The notes beneath the pieces are model-generated. The model saw nothing but the letters and a program-made list of their open reading frames with translations. It searched no databases and had not been told where the DNA came from. Both the position numbers and the translations under genes were made by a program. 34,066 bases of DNA from Acidimicrobiia bacterium (GTDB lineage Bacteria; Actinomycetota; Acidimicrobiia; Acidimicrobiales; AC-14): NCBI GenBank assembly GCA_023265045.1, contig JAHFUQ010000030.1:1-34066 (forward strand), in the 5' to 3' direction. Below, in pieces: positions 7,905 through 15,353 of the stretch (the stretch's first letter is position 1; every line of letters begins with the position of its first letter).

Positions 7905-9148
7905 ACCTCGACCTCGACGGCATCCAAGGCCTCGTTTCCCGCGGCTACCGCGAGCAGCCCAGCGCGTGCTTCGTGCTCCTGGGGATGGGGGATGAGGCGG
8001 GCCGATGGGTGCGGGACGTCGAAGTCACCAGCGCGGCGGCGCGGCCCACGGGCGACGCCGTCAACCTCGCGCTCACCGCCACCGGGTTGGCCAAGCTCGG
8101 CGCCCCGCTCGGTGGCTTCCCCGCCGAGTTCGTCCAGGGCATGGTGACGCCCCATCGCAGCCGGCTGCTGGGGGACGAGGGCGACGGCGCGCCGGCGGGC
8201 TGGGCGTGGGGAGGGCCGTCAACGCCGACGGTGGACGCCGGCCTCCTGCTCTACGCCCGGGACGACGCGAGCCTGGCCGCCCTGTACGAGGCCCACCGGC
8301 GGCGGTGGACCGAGCACGGCCTGGTCGAGGTGGGCAAGCTCGACACCACCGACCTCGACGGCTTCGAGCCGTTCGGCTTCAGGGACGGTGTGTCGCAGCC
8401 GGTCATCGAGGGGCTGTCGAAGACGGGCCCGGCGTGGAACACGGTGCGGGCGGGCGAGTTCGTGCTCGGCTACCCCAACGAGTACGGGCTCTACACCGGG
8501 GGCAAGGCCTTCAGCCACGGCGTTGGCCGCAACGGCAGCTACCTCGTCATCCGCCAACTGGCCCAGGACGTGGCCGGGTTCCGCCGGTTCCTCGAACAGG
8601 CCACGAGCGATCCGGCCGAGCAAACCCGGTTGGCGGCCAAGATGGTGGGGCGGTGGCCGAGCGGCGCCCCCTTGGCGTTGTCGCCGAACGAGGACGATCC
8701 CGCCCTGGCGGACGCCAACGACTTCGGCTACTTCGACGAGGACCCGTACGGGTTCAAGTGCCCGATCGGGGCCCACGTGCGGAGGGCCAACCCCCGGGAC
8801 TCGCTGGATCCCCAACCGGGCTCGGCCTCGTCCATTGCCGTTGGCAAGCGGCACCGGCTACTGCGGCGCGGGCGGGAGTACGAGCACGGGCTCCACTTCC
8901 TGTGCCTCAACGCCAACATCTCGCGCCAGTTCGAGTTCATCCAGCACACGTGGATCAACAACCCCCACTTCGCCGGCCTGCACGACGAGCCCGACCCGTT
9001 GGTGTCGCCTTCGGCCGGCGCCGCCTTCCGCATTCCCGCCGAACCGGTACGCCGCCGCGTCACCGGCCTGCCGCGGTTCGTCACCGTCCGGGGCGGCGGC
9101 TACTTCTTCCTCCCGGGCGTACGGGCGCTGCGGTCGTTCGGCGCGTGA
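7886..9148 (+). CDS. DyP-type haem peroxidase
   Basis: This is a ~420-residue dye-decolorising peroxidase. The family hallmark GFRDG is present with the catalytic Asp at about residue 167. The proximal haem ligand is His at about 297 in GAHVRRANPR. The N-terminus LNLDLDGIQGLVSRGY and the end RGGGYFFLPGVRAL match the usual family borders. DyP enzymes reduce peroxide and oxidise bulky phenolic or dye substrates. No Tat signal is visible, so it is probably cytoplasmic or membrane-associated. The start is uncertain: no ATG or GTG lies near the conserved N-terminus. TTG at 7886, overlapping the previous gene by 19 nt, is the best candidate, and CTG at 7901 is an alternative. The stop overlaps the next GTG, so the pair is translationally coupled. 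Confidence 0.92.
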   Translation: MGTAALNLDLDGIQGLVSRGYREQPSACFVLLGMGDEAGRWVRDVEVTSAAARPTGDAVNLALTATGLAKLGAPLGGFPAEFVQGMVTPHRSRLLGDEGDGAPAGWAWGGPSTPTVDAGLLLYARDDASLAALYEAHRRRWTEHGLVEVGKLDTTDLDGFEPFGFRDGVSQPVIEGLSKTGPAWNTVRAGEFVLGYPNEYGLYTGGKAFSHGVGRNGSYLVIRQLAQDVAGFRRFLEQATSDPAEQTRLAAKMVGRWPSGAPLALSPNEDDPALADANDFGYFDEDPYGFKCPIGAHVRRANPRDSLDPQPGSASSIAVGKRHRLLRRGREYEHGLHFLCLNANISRQFEFIQHTWINNPHFAGLHDEPDPLVSPSAGAAFRIPAEPVRRRVTGLPRFVTVRGGGYFFLPGVRALRSFGA

Positions 9149-10335
9149 GCGGGCGGCTGCTCCGGCCGCTCAACGCCGCGCTGCTGCGCGGCCTGTGGCT
9201 GGAGCGCCGGATCGACCCCTACTTCCGGCCCGCCTTCGACCGCCTGTTCCAGAAGCCGCTGAGCGCGCTGGTGCAGAAGGCCATCAACGCCCGTCGTCGC
9301 GACCTGCCCCTGGCGCCGGGCGAGGAGCGCCTCCTCCCGAACGAGGAGGAGATCACCAACCAGATCGTCGAGACGATGACCACGTTCCTGCACCGCCAGT
9401 ACGAAGGCGCGGGGCCGGCCCTGCGGGCGGGCAACACCAAGACCTACGGCGTCGTGCGGGGCGAGTTCGAGGTGCTGGCGGGCCTGCCCGCGGCCCTGCG
9501 CCACGGGCTGTTCGCGTCGCCCGGGACGTATAAGGCTTGGGTCCGCTTCGGCGGCCCCGGGCCGCTGGCGCCGCCCGACCTGCGGGACAACGGCGTGCTC
9601 AGCCTGGGCGTCAAGGTCATGGGCGTCGACGGTCCCAAGCTGCTCGACGACGAGCAGGCGACCCAGGACTTCACCGGCATCAGCGCGCCGACGTTCACCA
9701 CGCCCGACGTTGTCGAGAACCTCAAGCTCCAGGGCTGGAGCCTGAAGGGCATGCCGCTGTTCTATTTCATCGGCCTGCGTGACTCCCACGTGCTCGACGG
9801 GATGATGCAGGGGCTCTACGCCAAGACCCACACCAACCCGCTGGAGGCGCGCTACTGGAGCTGCGTCGCCTACCGGCTGGGCGAGGGCCAGGCCATGCAC
9901 TACGCGATCACGCCTCGGGCCGGCGGGGCCGGGCGCCGAACGCCGTTCCCCCGCAAACCGTCCGCCAACTACCTTCGGGAGGCAATGGTGGCGACCCTGG
10001 CGAGCGGGGGCGTCGAGTACGACTTCGGCGTCCAGCTGCAGACCGACCCGTGGCGGATGCCCATCGAGACGGCGGCGGTGGCGTGGCCCGAGCGCCTGTC
10101 GCCGTTCGTCACCGTCGCCCGGTTGCGGGTGCCGGCCCAGGGCTTCGACTCCGCTGAGCAGTTGGCGTTCGGCGAGAACCTCGCCTTCAACCCGTGGCAC
10201 AGCCTGCCTGAGCACCGGCCGCTGGGGAACCAGAACCGGGCCCGCCGGACGATCTACTACGAGCTGTCGAAGGTGCGGCAGGCGATGAACGGGTCGCCGC
10301 ACGTGGAGCCGACCGGCGACGAGGTGTTCGCGTGA
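9145..10335 (+). CDS. Catalase-fold haem protein lacking the canonical distal histidine
   Basis: This is a 396-residue member of the catalase-like superfamily, akin to small catalase-related proteins such as SrpA or allene-oxide-synthase-like domains. Family features include YGVVRGEFEV, LFASPGTYKAWVRF, LGVKVMGVDG, TQDFTGISAPTF, and AFNPWHSLPEHRPLGNQNRARR near the C-terminus, followed by TIYYELS, which holds the probable proximal tyrosine. Classical catalases have a distal His in an HAKG-like motif. The equivalent segment here reads NTKTYGVV and contains no His, so a standard catalase activity is unlikely. The GTG start overlaps the DyP stop by 4 nt (GTGA). A peroxidase-coupled role, such as conversion of lipid or other organic peroxides, is inferred from the neighbours. 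Confidence 0.82.
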   Translation: MSGRLLRPLNAALLRGLWLERRIDPYFRPAFDRLFQKPLSALVQKAINARRRDLPLAPGEERLLPNEEEITNQIVETMTTFLHRQYEGAGPALRAGNTKTYGVVRGEFEVLAGLPAALRHGLFASPGTYKAWVRFGGPGPLAPPDLRDNGVLSLGVKVMGVDGPKLLDDEQATQDFTGISAPTFTTPDVVENLKLQGWSLKGMPLFYFIGLRDSHVLDGMMQGLYAKTHTNPLEARYWSCVAYRLGEGQAMHYAITPRAGGAGRRTPFPRKPSANYLREAMVATLASGGVEYDFGVQLQTDPWRMPIETAAVAWPERLSPFVTVARLRVPAQGFDSAEQLAFGENLAFNPWHSLPEHRPLGNQNRARRTIYYELSKVRQAMNGSPHVEPTGDEVFA

Positions 10336-10703
10336 CGGCGCTGCCCCGCACGCTGCCGGGCAAGGGCCTGGTGGCGGTGCGGTTCGCGCTGGGCGCCGGG
10401 GCCTGGATCTTCCCCAAGGCGCTGCTCAAGCTGCTCGCCGCCCAGGACACCGAGGATCCCGTCGCCCGCTGGACGGTGCGCATGTTCGCCGTGCGCGACG
10501 CCGTCCTGGGCGTCGGCGTCGTCGCCACCAAGGGCGAGCACCGCCGGCTGTGGTGGCGGATCGGACTGGCGTGCGACCTCGCCGACCTCGCCGGCGGCGT
10601 CATCGCCGCCCGCCACCCGACCAAGCGCCGGGTGCTCTCGAAGTTCGCCCCCCTCATCGGCGCCGCGCTGGGCGCCGCCGCCCTCAAGCAGGACGACGTG
10701 TGA
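10332..10703 (+). CDS. Small membrane protein, last gene of the peroxidase cassette
   Basis: This 123-residue protein has three or so hydrophobic stretches (GLVAVRFALGAGAWIF, VRDAVLGVGVVAT and APLIGAALGAAAL). Charged loops separate them, notably HPTKRRVLSKF. No known family was recognised. The GTG at 10332 overlaps the catalase-like stop codon by 4 nt, so it is translationally coupled and part of the cassette. It is followed by a strong two-tier hairpin before the convergent tryptophanase gene. Confidence 0.7.
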   Translation: MTALPRTLPGKGLVAVRFALGAGAWIFPKALLKLLAAQDTEDPVARWTVRMFAVRDAVLGVGVVATKGEHRRLWWRIGLACDLADLAGGVIAARHPTKRRVLSKFAPLIGAALGAAALKQDDV

Positions 10704-10741
10704 TACGCGCCGCGAACCGGTCGCCGCATCCCGGCGTCCAC

Positions 10742-10794
10742 GGCACATTCGGCGCTCAAAGCACCGCCTCGGTGCTCCCAACGCCGAATGTGCC
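10742..10794. terminator. Two-tier palindromic hairpin between convergent genes (likely bidirectional terminator)
   Basis: A perfect 13-bp outer inverted repeat (GGCACATTCGGCG at 10742-10754, CGCCGAATGTGCC at 10782-10794) encloses symmetric 5-nt spacers, CTCAA and CCCAA. Inside is a perfect 7-bp stem (AGCACCG / CGGTGCT) with a 3-nt loop. It lies between the convergent ends of the peroxidase cassette and tryptophanase. It has no U-tract, which is common for high-GC actinobacterial terminators. Confidence 0.65.
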
Positions 10795-10820
10795 TTCGAC
10801 GCCTCAGAGCCCGGGCGCGC

Positions 10821-12176
10821 TCAGACGGGCGCGAACCGGGCGGTGAAGTGGCGGAGGAACGGCGGCTCCCACACGATCTGGTAGCCGCCCACGCCGGTTC
10901 GGCGCTCGTAGACGGCCTGGATCACCTCGGCCACGTAGTCGATGTGGCTCTGGGTGTACACCCGCCGGGGAAGGGCGAGGCGGACGAGCTCGTGCTGGGC
11001 GGCCGGCCCGAACATCACCGAGCCCACCTCCACCGCCCGCACGCCGCCGAGGCGGTACAGCTCGACGACCAGGGCGTGGGCCGGGAAGGCGGCGCGCGGC
11101 ACGTGCGCCAGCATCGCCCCGGCGTCGATGTACACGGCGTGGCCGCCCGGGGGGCGCACCGTCTGCACGCCCGCGTCCCAGCAGCGTTGGGCCAGGTACT
11201 CGGCGGTGCGCACCCGGTAGCGGAGGTAGTCAGGGTCGAGGACCTCCTGCAGGCCCTGGGCGATCGCCTCCAGGTCGCGGCCCGCCAGCCCGCCGTAGGT
11301 GGGGAAGCCCTCCGTCAAGATGAGCAGCGCCCGGCAATTGGCCGCCAGTTCGTCGTCGCGCAGCGCCAGGAAGCCGCCGATGTTGGCCAGGCCGTCCTTC
11401 TTGGCGCTCATCATCACGCCGTCGGCCAGCGAGAACAGCTCTTGCGCCACCTCCCGGGGGGTGCGGTCGCGGTAGCCGTCCTCCCGCTGGATGACCAGCC
11501 ACGAGTTCTCCGCGAACCGGGCTGCGTCGAGCACGAGCGGCACGCCGAAGCGGTCACACACGGCCCGCACGGCGCGCACGTTGGCCATCGACACGGGCTG
11601 GCCGCCGACGGTGTTGTTCGTGACGGTCAGGATGACGAGCGGGACCCGGCCCGGGTTGGCGGCGAGCGTCGACGACAGCCGCTCGACGTCCATGTTGCCC
11701 TTGAACGGCGCTTCCGCCTGCGTGTCGTCGGCCTCGGCGCAGGGCAGGTCGATCGCCTCGGCCTTGTCGTACTCGATGTTGGCGCGGGTGGTGTCGAAGT
11801 GGGTGTTGTTCGGGACGATGTCGCCCTGGTGGACCATCTCGGCGAAGAGGATCCGCTCCGCGGCCCGGCCCTGGTGCACGGGGATCACGTGCGCCATCCC
11901 GGTGAGCTCGCTCACGGCCGTGGCGAAGCGGTCGTAGGACGTCGCTCCGGCGTAGGACTCGTCGCCTCGCTGCATCCCCGCCCACTGCTCGGCCGACATG
12001 GCGCCGGTGCCCGAATCGGTGAGCAGGTCGATCAGCACCTCGGCCCGGCCCAGCCCGAAGACGTTGTACCCGGTGCGCTCCAGCGCCCGCTCGCGCTCCT
12101 CAAGAGTCGTGAACCGCAGCGGCTCGACCGACTTGATCCGGAACGGCTCGATGATGGTGCGCCAGTCGCCGTCCAT
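10821..12176 (-). CDS. tnaA: Tryptophanase (L-tryptophan indole-lyase), PLP-dependent beta-eliminating lyase
   Basis: This ~451-residue enzyme converts L-tryptophan to indole, pyruvate and ammonia. The PLP lysine lies in MMSAKKDGLANIGG (around residues 258-271), and DAARFAENSW supplies the usual Asp and Arg contacts. Tryptophanase and tyrosine phenol-lyase share this fold and differ at known substrate positions. At the place where the phenol-lyase has Arg in MERG, this protein has Val (AVEVG), close to the Ile of tryptophanase. At the C-terminus it has LRHFTARF, with the His of tryptophanase rather than the Phe of the phenol-lyase. The ATG at 12174-12176 is preferred; a GTG at 12183-12185 would add three residues. 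It is divergent from a MerR gene that probably regulates it. Confidence 0.88.
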   Translation of the reverse strand: MDGDWRTIIEPFRIKSVEPLRFTTLEERERALERTGYNVFGLGRAEVLIDLLTDSGTGAMSAEQWAGMQRGDESYAGATSYDRFATAVSELTGMAHVIPVHQGRAAERILFAEMVHQGDIVPNNTHFDTTRANIEYDKAEAIDLPCAEADDTQAEAPFKGNMDVERLSSTLAANPGRVPLVILTVTNNTVGGQPVSMANVRAVRAVCDRFGVPLVLDAARFAENSWLVIQREDGYRDRTPREVAQELFSLADGVMMSAKKDGLANIGGFLALRDDELAANCRALLILTEGFPTYGGLAGRDLEAIAQGLQEVLDPDYLRYRVRTAEYLAQRCWDAGVQTVRPPGGHAVYIDAGAMLAHVPRAAFPAHALVVELYRLGGVRAVEVGSVMFGPAAQHELVRLALPRRVYTQSHIDYVAEVIQAVYERRTGVGGYQIVWEPPFLRHFTARFAPV

Positions 12177-12196
12177 GCGTTGCACAGTACGCGGGA

Positions 12197-12226
12197 TTTA
12201 CATAGTGTTCTTTGCCTCTATGTACA
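12197..12226. promoter_or_regulatory. Inverted repeat in the tnaA-merR divergent gap (candidate MerR operator)
   Basis: TTTACATAG (12197-12205) and CTATGTACA (12218-12226) form a 9-bp dyad with 8 matching pairs around a 12-nt centre. MerR-family regulators bind such dyads between the -35 and -10 elements. The right arm covers the predicted MerR start codon (12220-12222), which would make regulation of its own gene direct. Confidence 0.45.
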
Positions 12227-12663
12227 ACGTGTCAGCATTGGCCAAGGCTGCAGGACTGAGTGTCGACACCGTGCGCTACTACGCCCGCCTGGGGTTGCTC
12301 CCCGAAGTCGGTCGCACCCGGGGCGGCCATCGCTACTTCGACGAGCGCGCCATCGATCGCCTCCAGTTCATCAAAGGCGCGCAATGGTTCGACCTGCGCC
12401 TCGACGAGATCCGCCACCTGCTCAGGGTTTCGGACGAGGGCGGCGCCGACCGCTCGTACACCAAGTCGCTCCTCGAGCAGAAGATCGCCGCCATCGACGC
12501 CCAGCGGGACCGGCTCGACCACATCCGCGCCGTTCTCGGCGAGCTGGTCGACAACGCGGGAGAGCGCTTCAACGACATCGCGAGGTCGTTCGGCGCCACC
12601 CCGCTCGCGGCCGACGACCGGCTGCGCCACCTCGACCGGCAGCGGCACGCGCCCGTGCCCTGA
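12220..12663 (+). CDS. MerR-family transcriptional regulator
   Basis: This 147-residue protein has an N-terminal winged helix-turn-helix typical of MerR (VSALAKAAGLSVDTVRYYARLGLLP, then RTRGGHRYFDERAIDRLQFIKGAQ). A long dimerisation helix follows (residues about 80-115, LEQKIAAIDAQRDRLDHIRAVLGELV). Its C-terminal extension has no Cys cluster like those of metal sensors, so the effector is likely organic or absent. The ATG at 12220 is chosen because it places MYNVSALAKAAG at the usual family N-terminus; upstream in-frame codons overlap the tnaA start. Divergent placement from tnaA, about 43 bp apart with a dyad between them, suggests that it controls tnaA and itself. Confidence 0.85.
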   Translation: MYNVSALAKAAGLSVDTVRYYARLGLLPEVGRTRGGHRYFDERAIDRLQFIKGAQWFDLRLDEIRHLLRVSDEGGADRSYTKSLLEQKIAAIDAQRDRLDHIRAVLGELVDNAGERFNDIARSFGATPLAADDRLRHLDRQRHAPVP

Positions 12664-12671
12664 GCGCGGCG

Positions 12672-13235
12672 CTAGCCCGGCTGGCGGCCCAGGTAGGCGA
12701 CCAGGCGGGCCGTCGTCGACGCGTCGTCGCCCACCTCGATGGGCAGCCCGAAGTCGTGGCCCCGGTTGGCGGGGTCGCTGAAGAGCATCGTCGACAGGGC
12801 CAGGACGGGCTGCGCCAGGTCGTCAGGGATGGTGTCGCCCTGGCCTGTCGAGCGGGCGAGGTCCCACCCGTGGACGGCCGCTTCGAACAGCATCAGCTGG
12901 CTGGCGACGGCGTTCGGGACGGGGCCCCAGGGGAACTCGGTGGCGCCGTCCGGGTCGGCGGCTTCCCATGCCGCGACGACCCTTGGCCACGCCGCGTCGT
13001 ACGCCGCGGCCGGGTCGTCGCCGAACAGGTCGACGGTCACGTCCGGCTGCGAGTTGGAGATCCGCCCCTGCGGCACCCCTTCGGCGAAGGCTTGCACCGC
13101 GCCGATCATGTGGTTGAGCAGCATCCGCACCGTCCAGTCGTGGCACGTCGACGGCTCGGGCATCTGATCGGGCTTGACGTTCGCCATCACGCCCGACGCC
13201 CATTCGAACCCATCTTGAAGAGAAGCACCGCTCAT
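12672..13235 (-). CDS. TIGR03086 family metal-binding protein (DinB/mycothiol-type maleylpyruvate isomerase-like)
   Basis: This 187-residue helical-bundle protein belongs to the actinobacterial group related to mycothiol-dependent maleylpyruvate isomerase and DinB. The typical CHDWTVRMLLNHMIGAVQAFAEG segment (residues about 31-53) supplies a metal-binding His. The segment LFEAAVHGWDLARSTGQ (about 115-131) carries the second His and is the family signature. The ATG at 13233-13235 is preceded on the minus strand by a GGGAGGA ribosome binding site. Members may use mycothiol or bind a divalent metal. The reaction catalysed here is unknown. It stands alone on its strand, with short gaps on both sides. 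Confidence 0.82.
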   Translation of the reverse strand: MSGASLQDGFEWASGVMANVKPDQMPEPSTCHDWTVRMLLNHMIGAVQAFAEGVPQGRISNSQPDVTVDLFGDDPAAAYDAAWPRVVAAWEAADPDGATEFPWGPVPNAVASQLMLFEAAVHGWDLARSTGQGDTIPDDLAQPVLALSTMLFSDPANRGHDFGLPIEVGDDASTTARLVAYLGRQPG

Positions 13236-13270
13236 GGTCGTCCTCCCTCGTCGTGCAGCGCGGCCGAACG

Positions 13271-13717
13271 CTACCGCGGCTGGGTGAGATCGACGATGAG
13301 CGCGCCTTTCCTATCGGCCGCGGCCGGGTAGGTCACCAGGCCGGCGCCGTCGGCGGGATAGGCCTGGTCCGAGCACGGGTCCACGAACGTGCGGCTGTCC
13401 GCCCGCCACCGCAGGAAGCAGGTGCGGGGCTGGCCCGGCGCGTGGGCTTCGAAGGCCGTCCATTTGTCGTCGCCGAGGTGCTGGACGTAGATGTCCCTGG
13501 CCCCGCCGAGCAGGTCCTGGAACAGGAGGGGCCCGGTGCGGGCCACGGTCCTGGCCAGGCTCTTGGCCGATCCGACCTTGAACGTGGCGGTCCGCGCCTG
13601 GTCGGTCGTTTTCGGGCCGGCGACGGCCAGGACCACGAGGAAGAGGGCGACGCCGGCGGCGACGCCGCCCAGGCCGGCCAGCACCATCGTCGTCGGCTTC
13701 ATGGGTTGGCGGGCCAC
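13271..13717 (-). CDS. Small membrane-anchored protein, Rieske-like in outline but without cluster ligands
   Basis: The ~148-residue protein has one N-terminal membrane helix (MVLAGLGGVAAGVALFLVVLAVAG) and an extracytoplasmic domain of about 110 residues. The domain has CFLRW and FVDPCSDQAYPADGAGLVTYP segments. Their order recalls a Rieske-type fold (FDPCHGSxFDxxxG), but the paired Cys-His ligands are not there, so an iron-sulfur cluster is unlikely. The two cysteines could form a disulfide. The start is GTG at 13717 or ATG at 13702. It is divergent from the B12-binding subunit gene with an 18-bp gap. The function is unknown. Confidence 0.65.
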   Translation of the reverse strand: MARQPMKPTTMVLAGLGGVAAGVALFLVVLAVAGPKTTDQARTATFKVGSAKSLARTVARTGPLLFQDLLGGARDIYVQHLGDDKWTAFEAHAPGQPRTCFLRWRADSRTFVDPCSDQAYPADGAGLVTYPAAADRKGALIVDLTQPR

Positions 13718-13723
13718 GGCACC

Positions 13724-13729
13724 TAGTAT
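13724..13729 (+). promoter_or_regulatory. Predicted -10 box (TAGTAT) of the B12-binding subunit/sucC genes, leaderless type
   Basis: TAGTAT, then GGGCAC, then the GTG start at 13736. The gap to the divergent gene is only 18 bp, so both promoters overlap here. Confidence 0.4.
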
Positions 13730-13735
13730 GGGCAC

Positions 13736-14149
13736 GTGGAGCGCCGCTACCGGGTGGTGGTCGCCAAGCCCGGCCTCGACGGCCACGACCGGGGGGCGAA
13801 GGTCGTCGCCCGAGCCCTGCGGGACGCCGGCTTCGAGGTGATCTACACCGGGCTGCACCAGACGCCCGACCAGGTGGCCGCCACCGTCGTGCAGGAAGAC
13901 GCCGACGCGGTGGGCCTCTCGCTCCTCTCCGGCGCCCACATGACGCTGTTCCCCAAGGTGCTCGAACTGCTGCGCCAGGCGGGGGCAGGCGACGTGCTGG
14001 TGTTCGGCGGCGGCATCATCCCGCCCGCCGACAACGCCGCCCTCCACGAGATGGGCGTCGCCGCCCTGTTCACGCCGGGGACGAGCCTGTCCACCATCAC
14101 CGAGTGGCTGGAGAACGCCCTCGACGAGCGCGAACGGTCCCTCGCCTGA
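13736..14149 (+). CDS. Cobalamin-binding protein, methylmalonyl-CoA mutase C-terminal (small-subunit) type
   Basis: This 137-residue protein is a stand-alone B12-binding domain. It carries the base-off D-x-H-x-x-G motif as GLDGHDRG (D15, H17, G20), GLSLLSGAH for the nucleotide loop, and [13 protein letters not shown] near the dimethylbenzimidazole pocket. This is the C-terminal domain of acyl-CoA mutases encoded as a separate chain. A catalytic subunit should lie elsewhere, as none is in this window. Its stop codon abuts the sucC start with no gap. This is consistent with a propionate/methylmalonyl to succinyl-CoA to succinate route. The GTG start at 13736 has a leaderless promoter geometry. 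Confidence 0.9.
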   Translation: MERRYRVVVAKPGLDGHDRGAKVVARALRDAGFEVIYTGLHQTPDQVAATVVQEDADAVGLSLLSGAHMTLFPKVLELLRQAGAGDVLVFGGGIIPPADNAALHEMGVAALFTPGTSLSTITEWLENALDERERSLA

Positions 14150-15286
14150 GTGGACTTGTTCGAGTACCAAGGCAAGCAGTTCCTGGCGCGCTACGCCGTG
14201 GCGGTCCCAGCCGGCGATATCGCCGATTCGGCGGCCGAGGCGGTGGCCGTGGCCGACCGGCTCGGCTACCCGGTGGCGGTGAAGGCCCAGGTCAGGGTGG
14301 GGGGACGGGGCAAGGCGGGCGGCATCAAGCTTGGTCGCTCGGCGGAGGAGGTGGCCGCCTACGCTGTCGCCATCCTCGGCATGGACATCCGGGGCCACAG
14401 GGTGCGCCGGGTTTGGGTCGAGCGGGCCGCCGAGGTGGCCGAGGAGTACTACGTCTCGTTCACCGTCGACCGGGCCGGGCGGCGGTACCTGGCGCTGGCG
14501 TCGACCGAGGGCGGCGTCGACATCGAAGAGGTGGCCGCCGCCACGCCGGACGCCATCGCCCGGGTGCCGATCGGCGTCGGCGGCGGCGACGGCGCGGACA
14601 TGGCGGTCGTGGTGGACGCCGCCGGCCTGGCGGCCGACGTGCGGGACGAGGCCGCCGCCCTGCTGGGCAAGCTGTTCGACGCCTTCACCCAGGGCGACGC
14701 CGAGCTCGTCGAGGTCAACCCCCTGGTCGTGACCGGCGACCGCCGGGTCGTCGCCCTCGACGCCAAGGTGACCCTCGACGACAGCGCCCGTTTCCGCCAC
14801 CCGGAGTGGGACGAGTGGGCCACGGCCGAGTGGCACGACGAGCGCGAGCAGCGGGCCCGCGAGCGGGGGTTGAACTACGTCGGCCTCGACGGGACCGTGG
14901 GGGTCATCGGCAACGGCGCCGGGCTGGTGCTGTCGACACTGGACGTCGTCAGCCAGGCTGGGGGCGACGCGGCCAACTTCCTCGACGTGGGCGGGGGGGC
15001 CAGCGCCGACGTCATCACCGCCGCCTTGGAGGTCGTCGACAGCGACGACCGGGTGCGGGCCATCCTCGTCAACATCTTCGGGGGGATCACCCGCTGCGAC
15101 GAGGTCGCCAAAGGCATCCTCGACGCCATGGCCCGGGTCGAGCTGCGCAGCCCGATCGTCGTACGCCTCGACGGCACCAACGCCGAAGAGGGCCGCGCCC
15201 TGCTCGCCGGCCACCAGTCCGACCGCCTCATCTCCCGCCCGACCATGCTCGACGCCGCCCAGGCGGCGGTCGACCTCGCCAAATGA
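14150..15286 (+). CDS. sucC: Succinate-CoA ligase (ADP-forming) beta subunit
   Basis: This 378-residue subunit of succinyl-CoA synthetase couples succinyl-CoA cleavage to nucleotide triphosphate formation in the TCA cycle. It has an N-terminal ATP-grasp domain (DLFEYQGKQFLARYAV at 2-17; VAVKAQVRVGGRGKAGGIKLG; ELVEVNPLVV; ALDAKVTLDD). The C-terminal CoA-ligase domain is GLDGTVGVIGNGAGLVLSTLD... ILVNIFGGITRCDEVAKGI. Its length is usual for bacterial SucC. The GTG at 14150 directly follows the stop of the B12-binding subunit gene. It is followed by a structured 67-nt gap and sucD. Confidence 0.96.
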   Translation: MDLFEYQGKQFLARYAVAVPAGDIADSAAEAVAVADRLGYPVAVKAQVRVGGRGKAGGIKLGRSAEEVAAYAVAILGMDIRGHRVRRVWVERAAEVAEEYYVSFTVDRAGRRYLALASTEGGVDIEEVAAATPDAIARVPIGVGGGDGADMAVVVDAAGLAADVRDEAAALLGKLFDAFTQGDAELVEVNPLVVTGDRRVVALDAKVTLDDSARFRHPEWDEWATAEWHDEREQRARERGLNYVGLDGTVGVIGNGAGLVLSTLDVVSQAGGDAANFLDVGGGASADVITAALEVVDSDDRVRAILVNIFGGITRCDEVAKGILDAMARVELRSPIVVRLDGTNAEEGRALLAGHQSDRLISRPTMLDAAQAAVDLAK

Positions 15287-15287
15287 C

Positions 15288-15340
15288 GCGAGGTTTGAAA
15301 GCTAGACCCCGCCACACGGGGCAAATCTTGCAAACCTCGC
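15288..15340 (+). repeat. Nested hairpin in the sucC-sucD gap
   Basis: A perfect 10-bp outer stem (GCGAGGTTTG at 15288-15297, CAAACCTCGC at 15331-15340) encloses an inner CCCCG/CGGGG stem (15307-15311, 15317-15321) with a CCACA loop. It starts 1 nt after the sucC stop and ends just before the sucD ribosome binding site (AGGAA at 15341-15345). It could be a processing or attenuation element that sets the sucC:sucD ratio, or a repeat-family insertion. Confidence 0.6.
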
Positions 15341-15353
15341 AGGAATCGTCCCC

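Noticed and set aside
13271-15214. 647-codon minus-strand frame opposite sucC
   Set aside because: The part beyond 13717 is the antisense of the B12-binding subunit and sucC genes, with His/Asp/Gly-rich composition typical of shadow frames.
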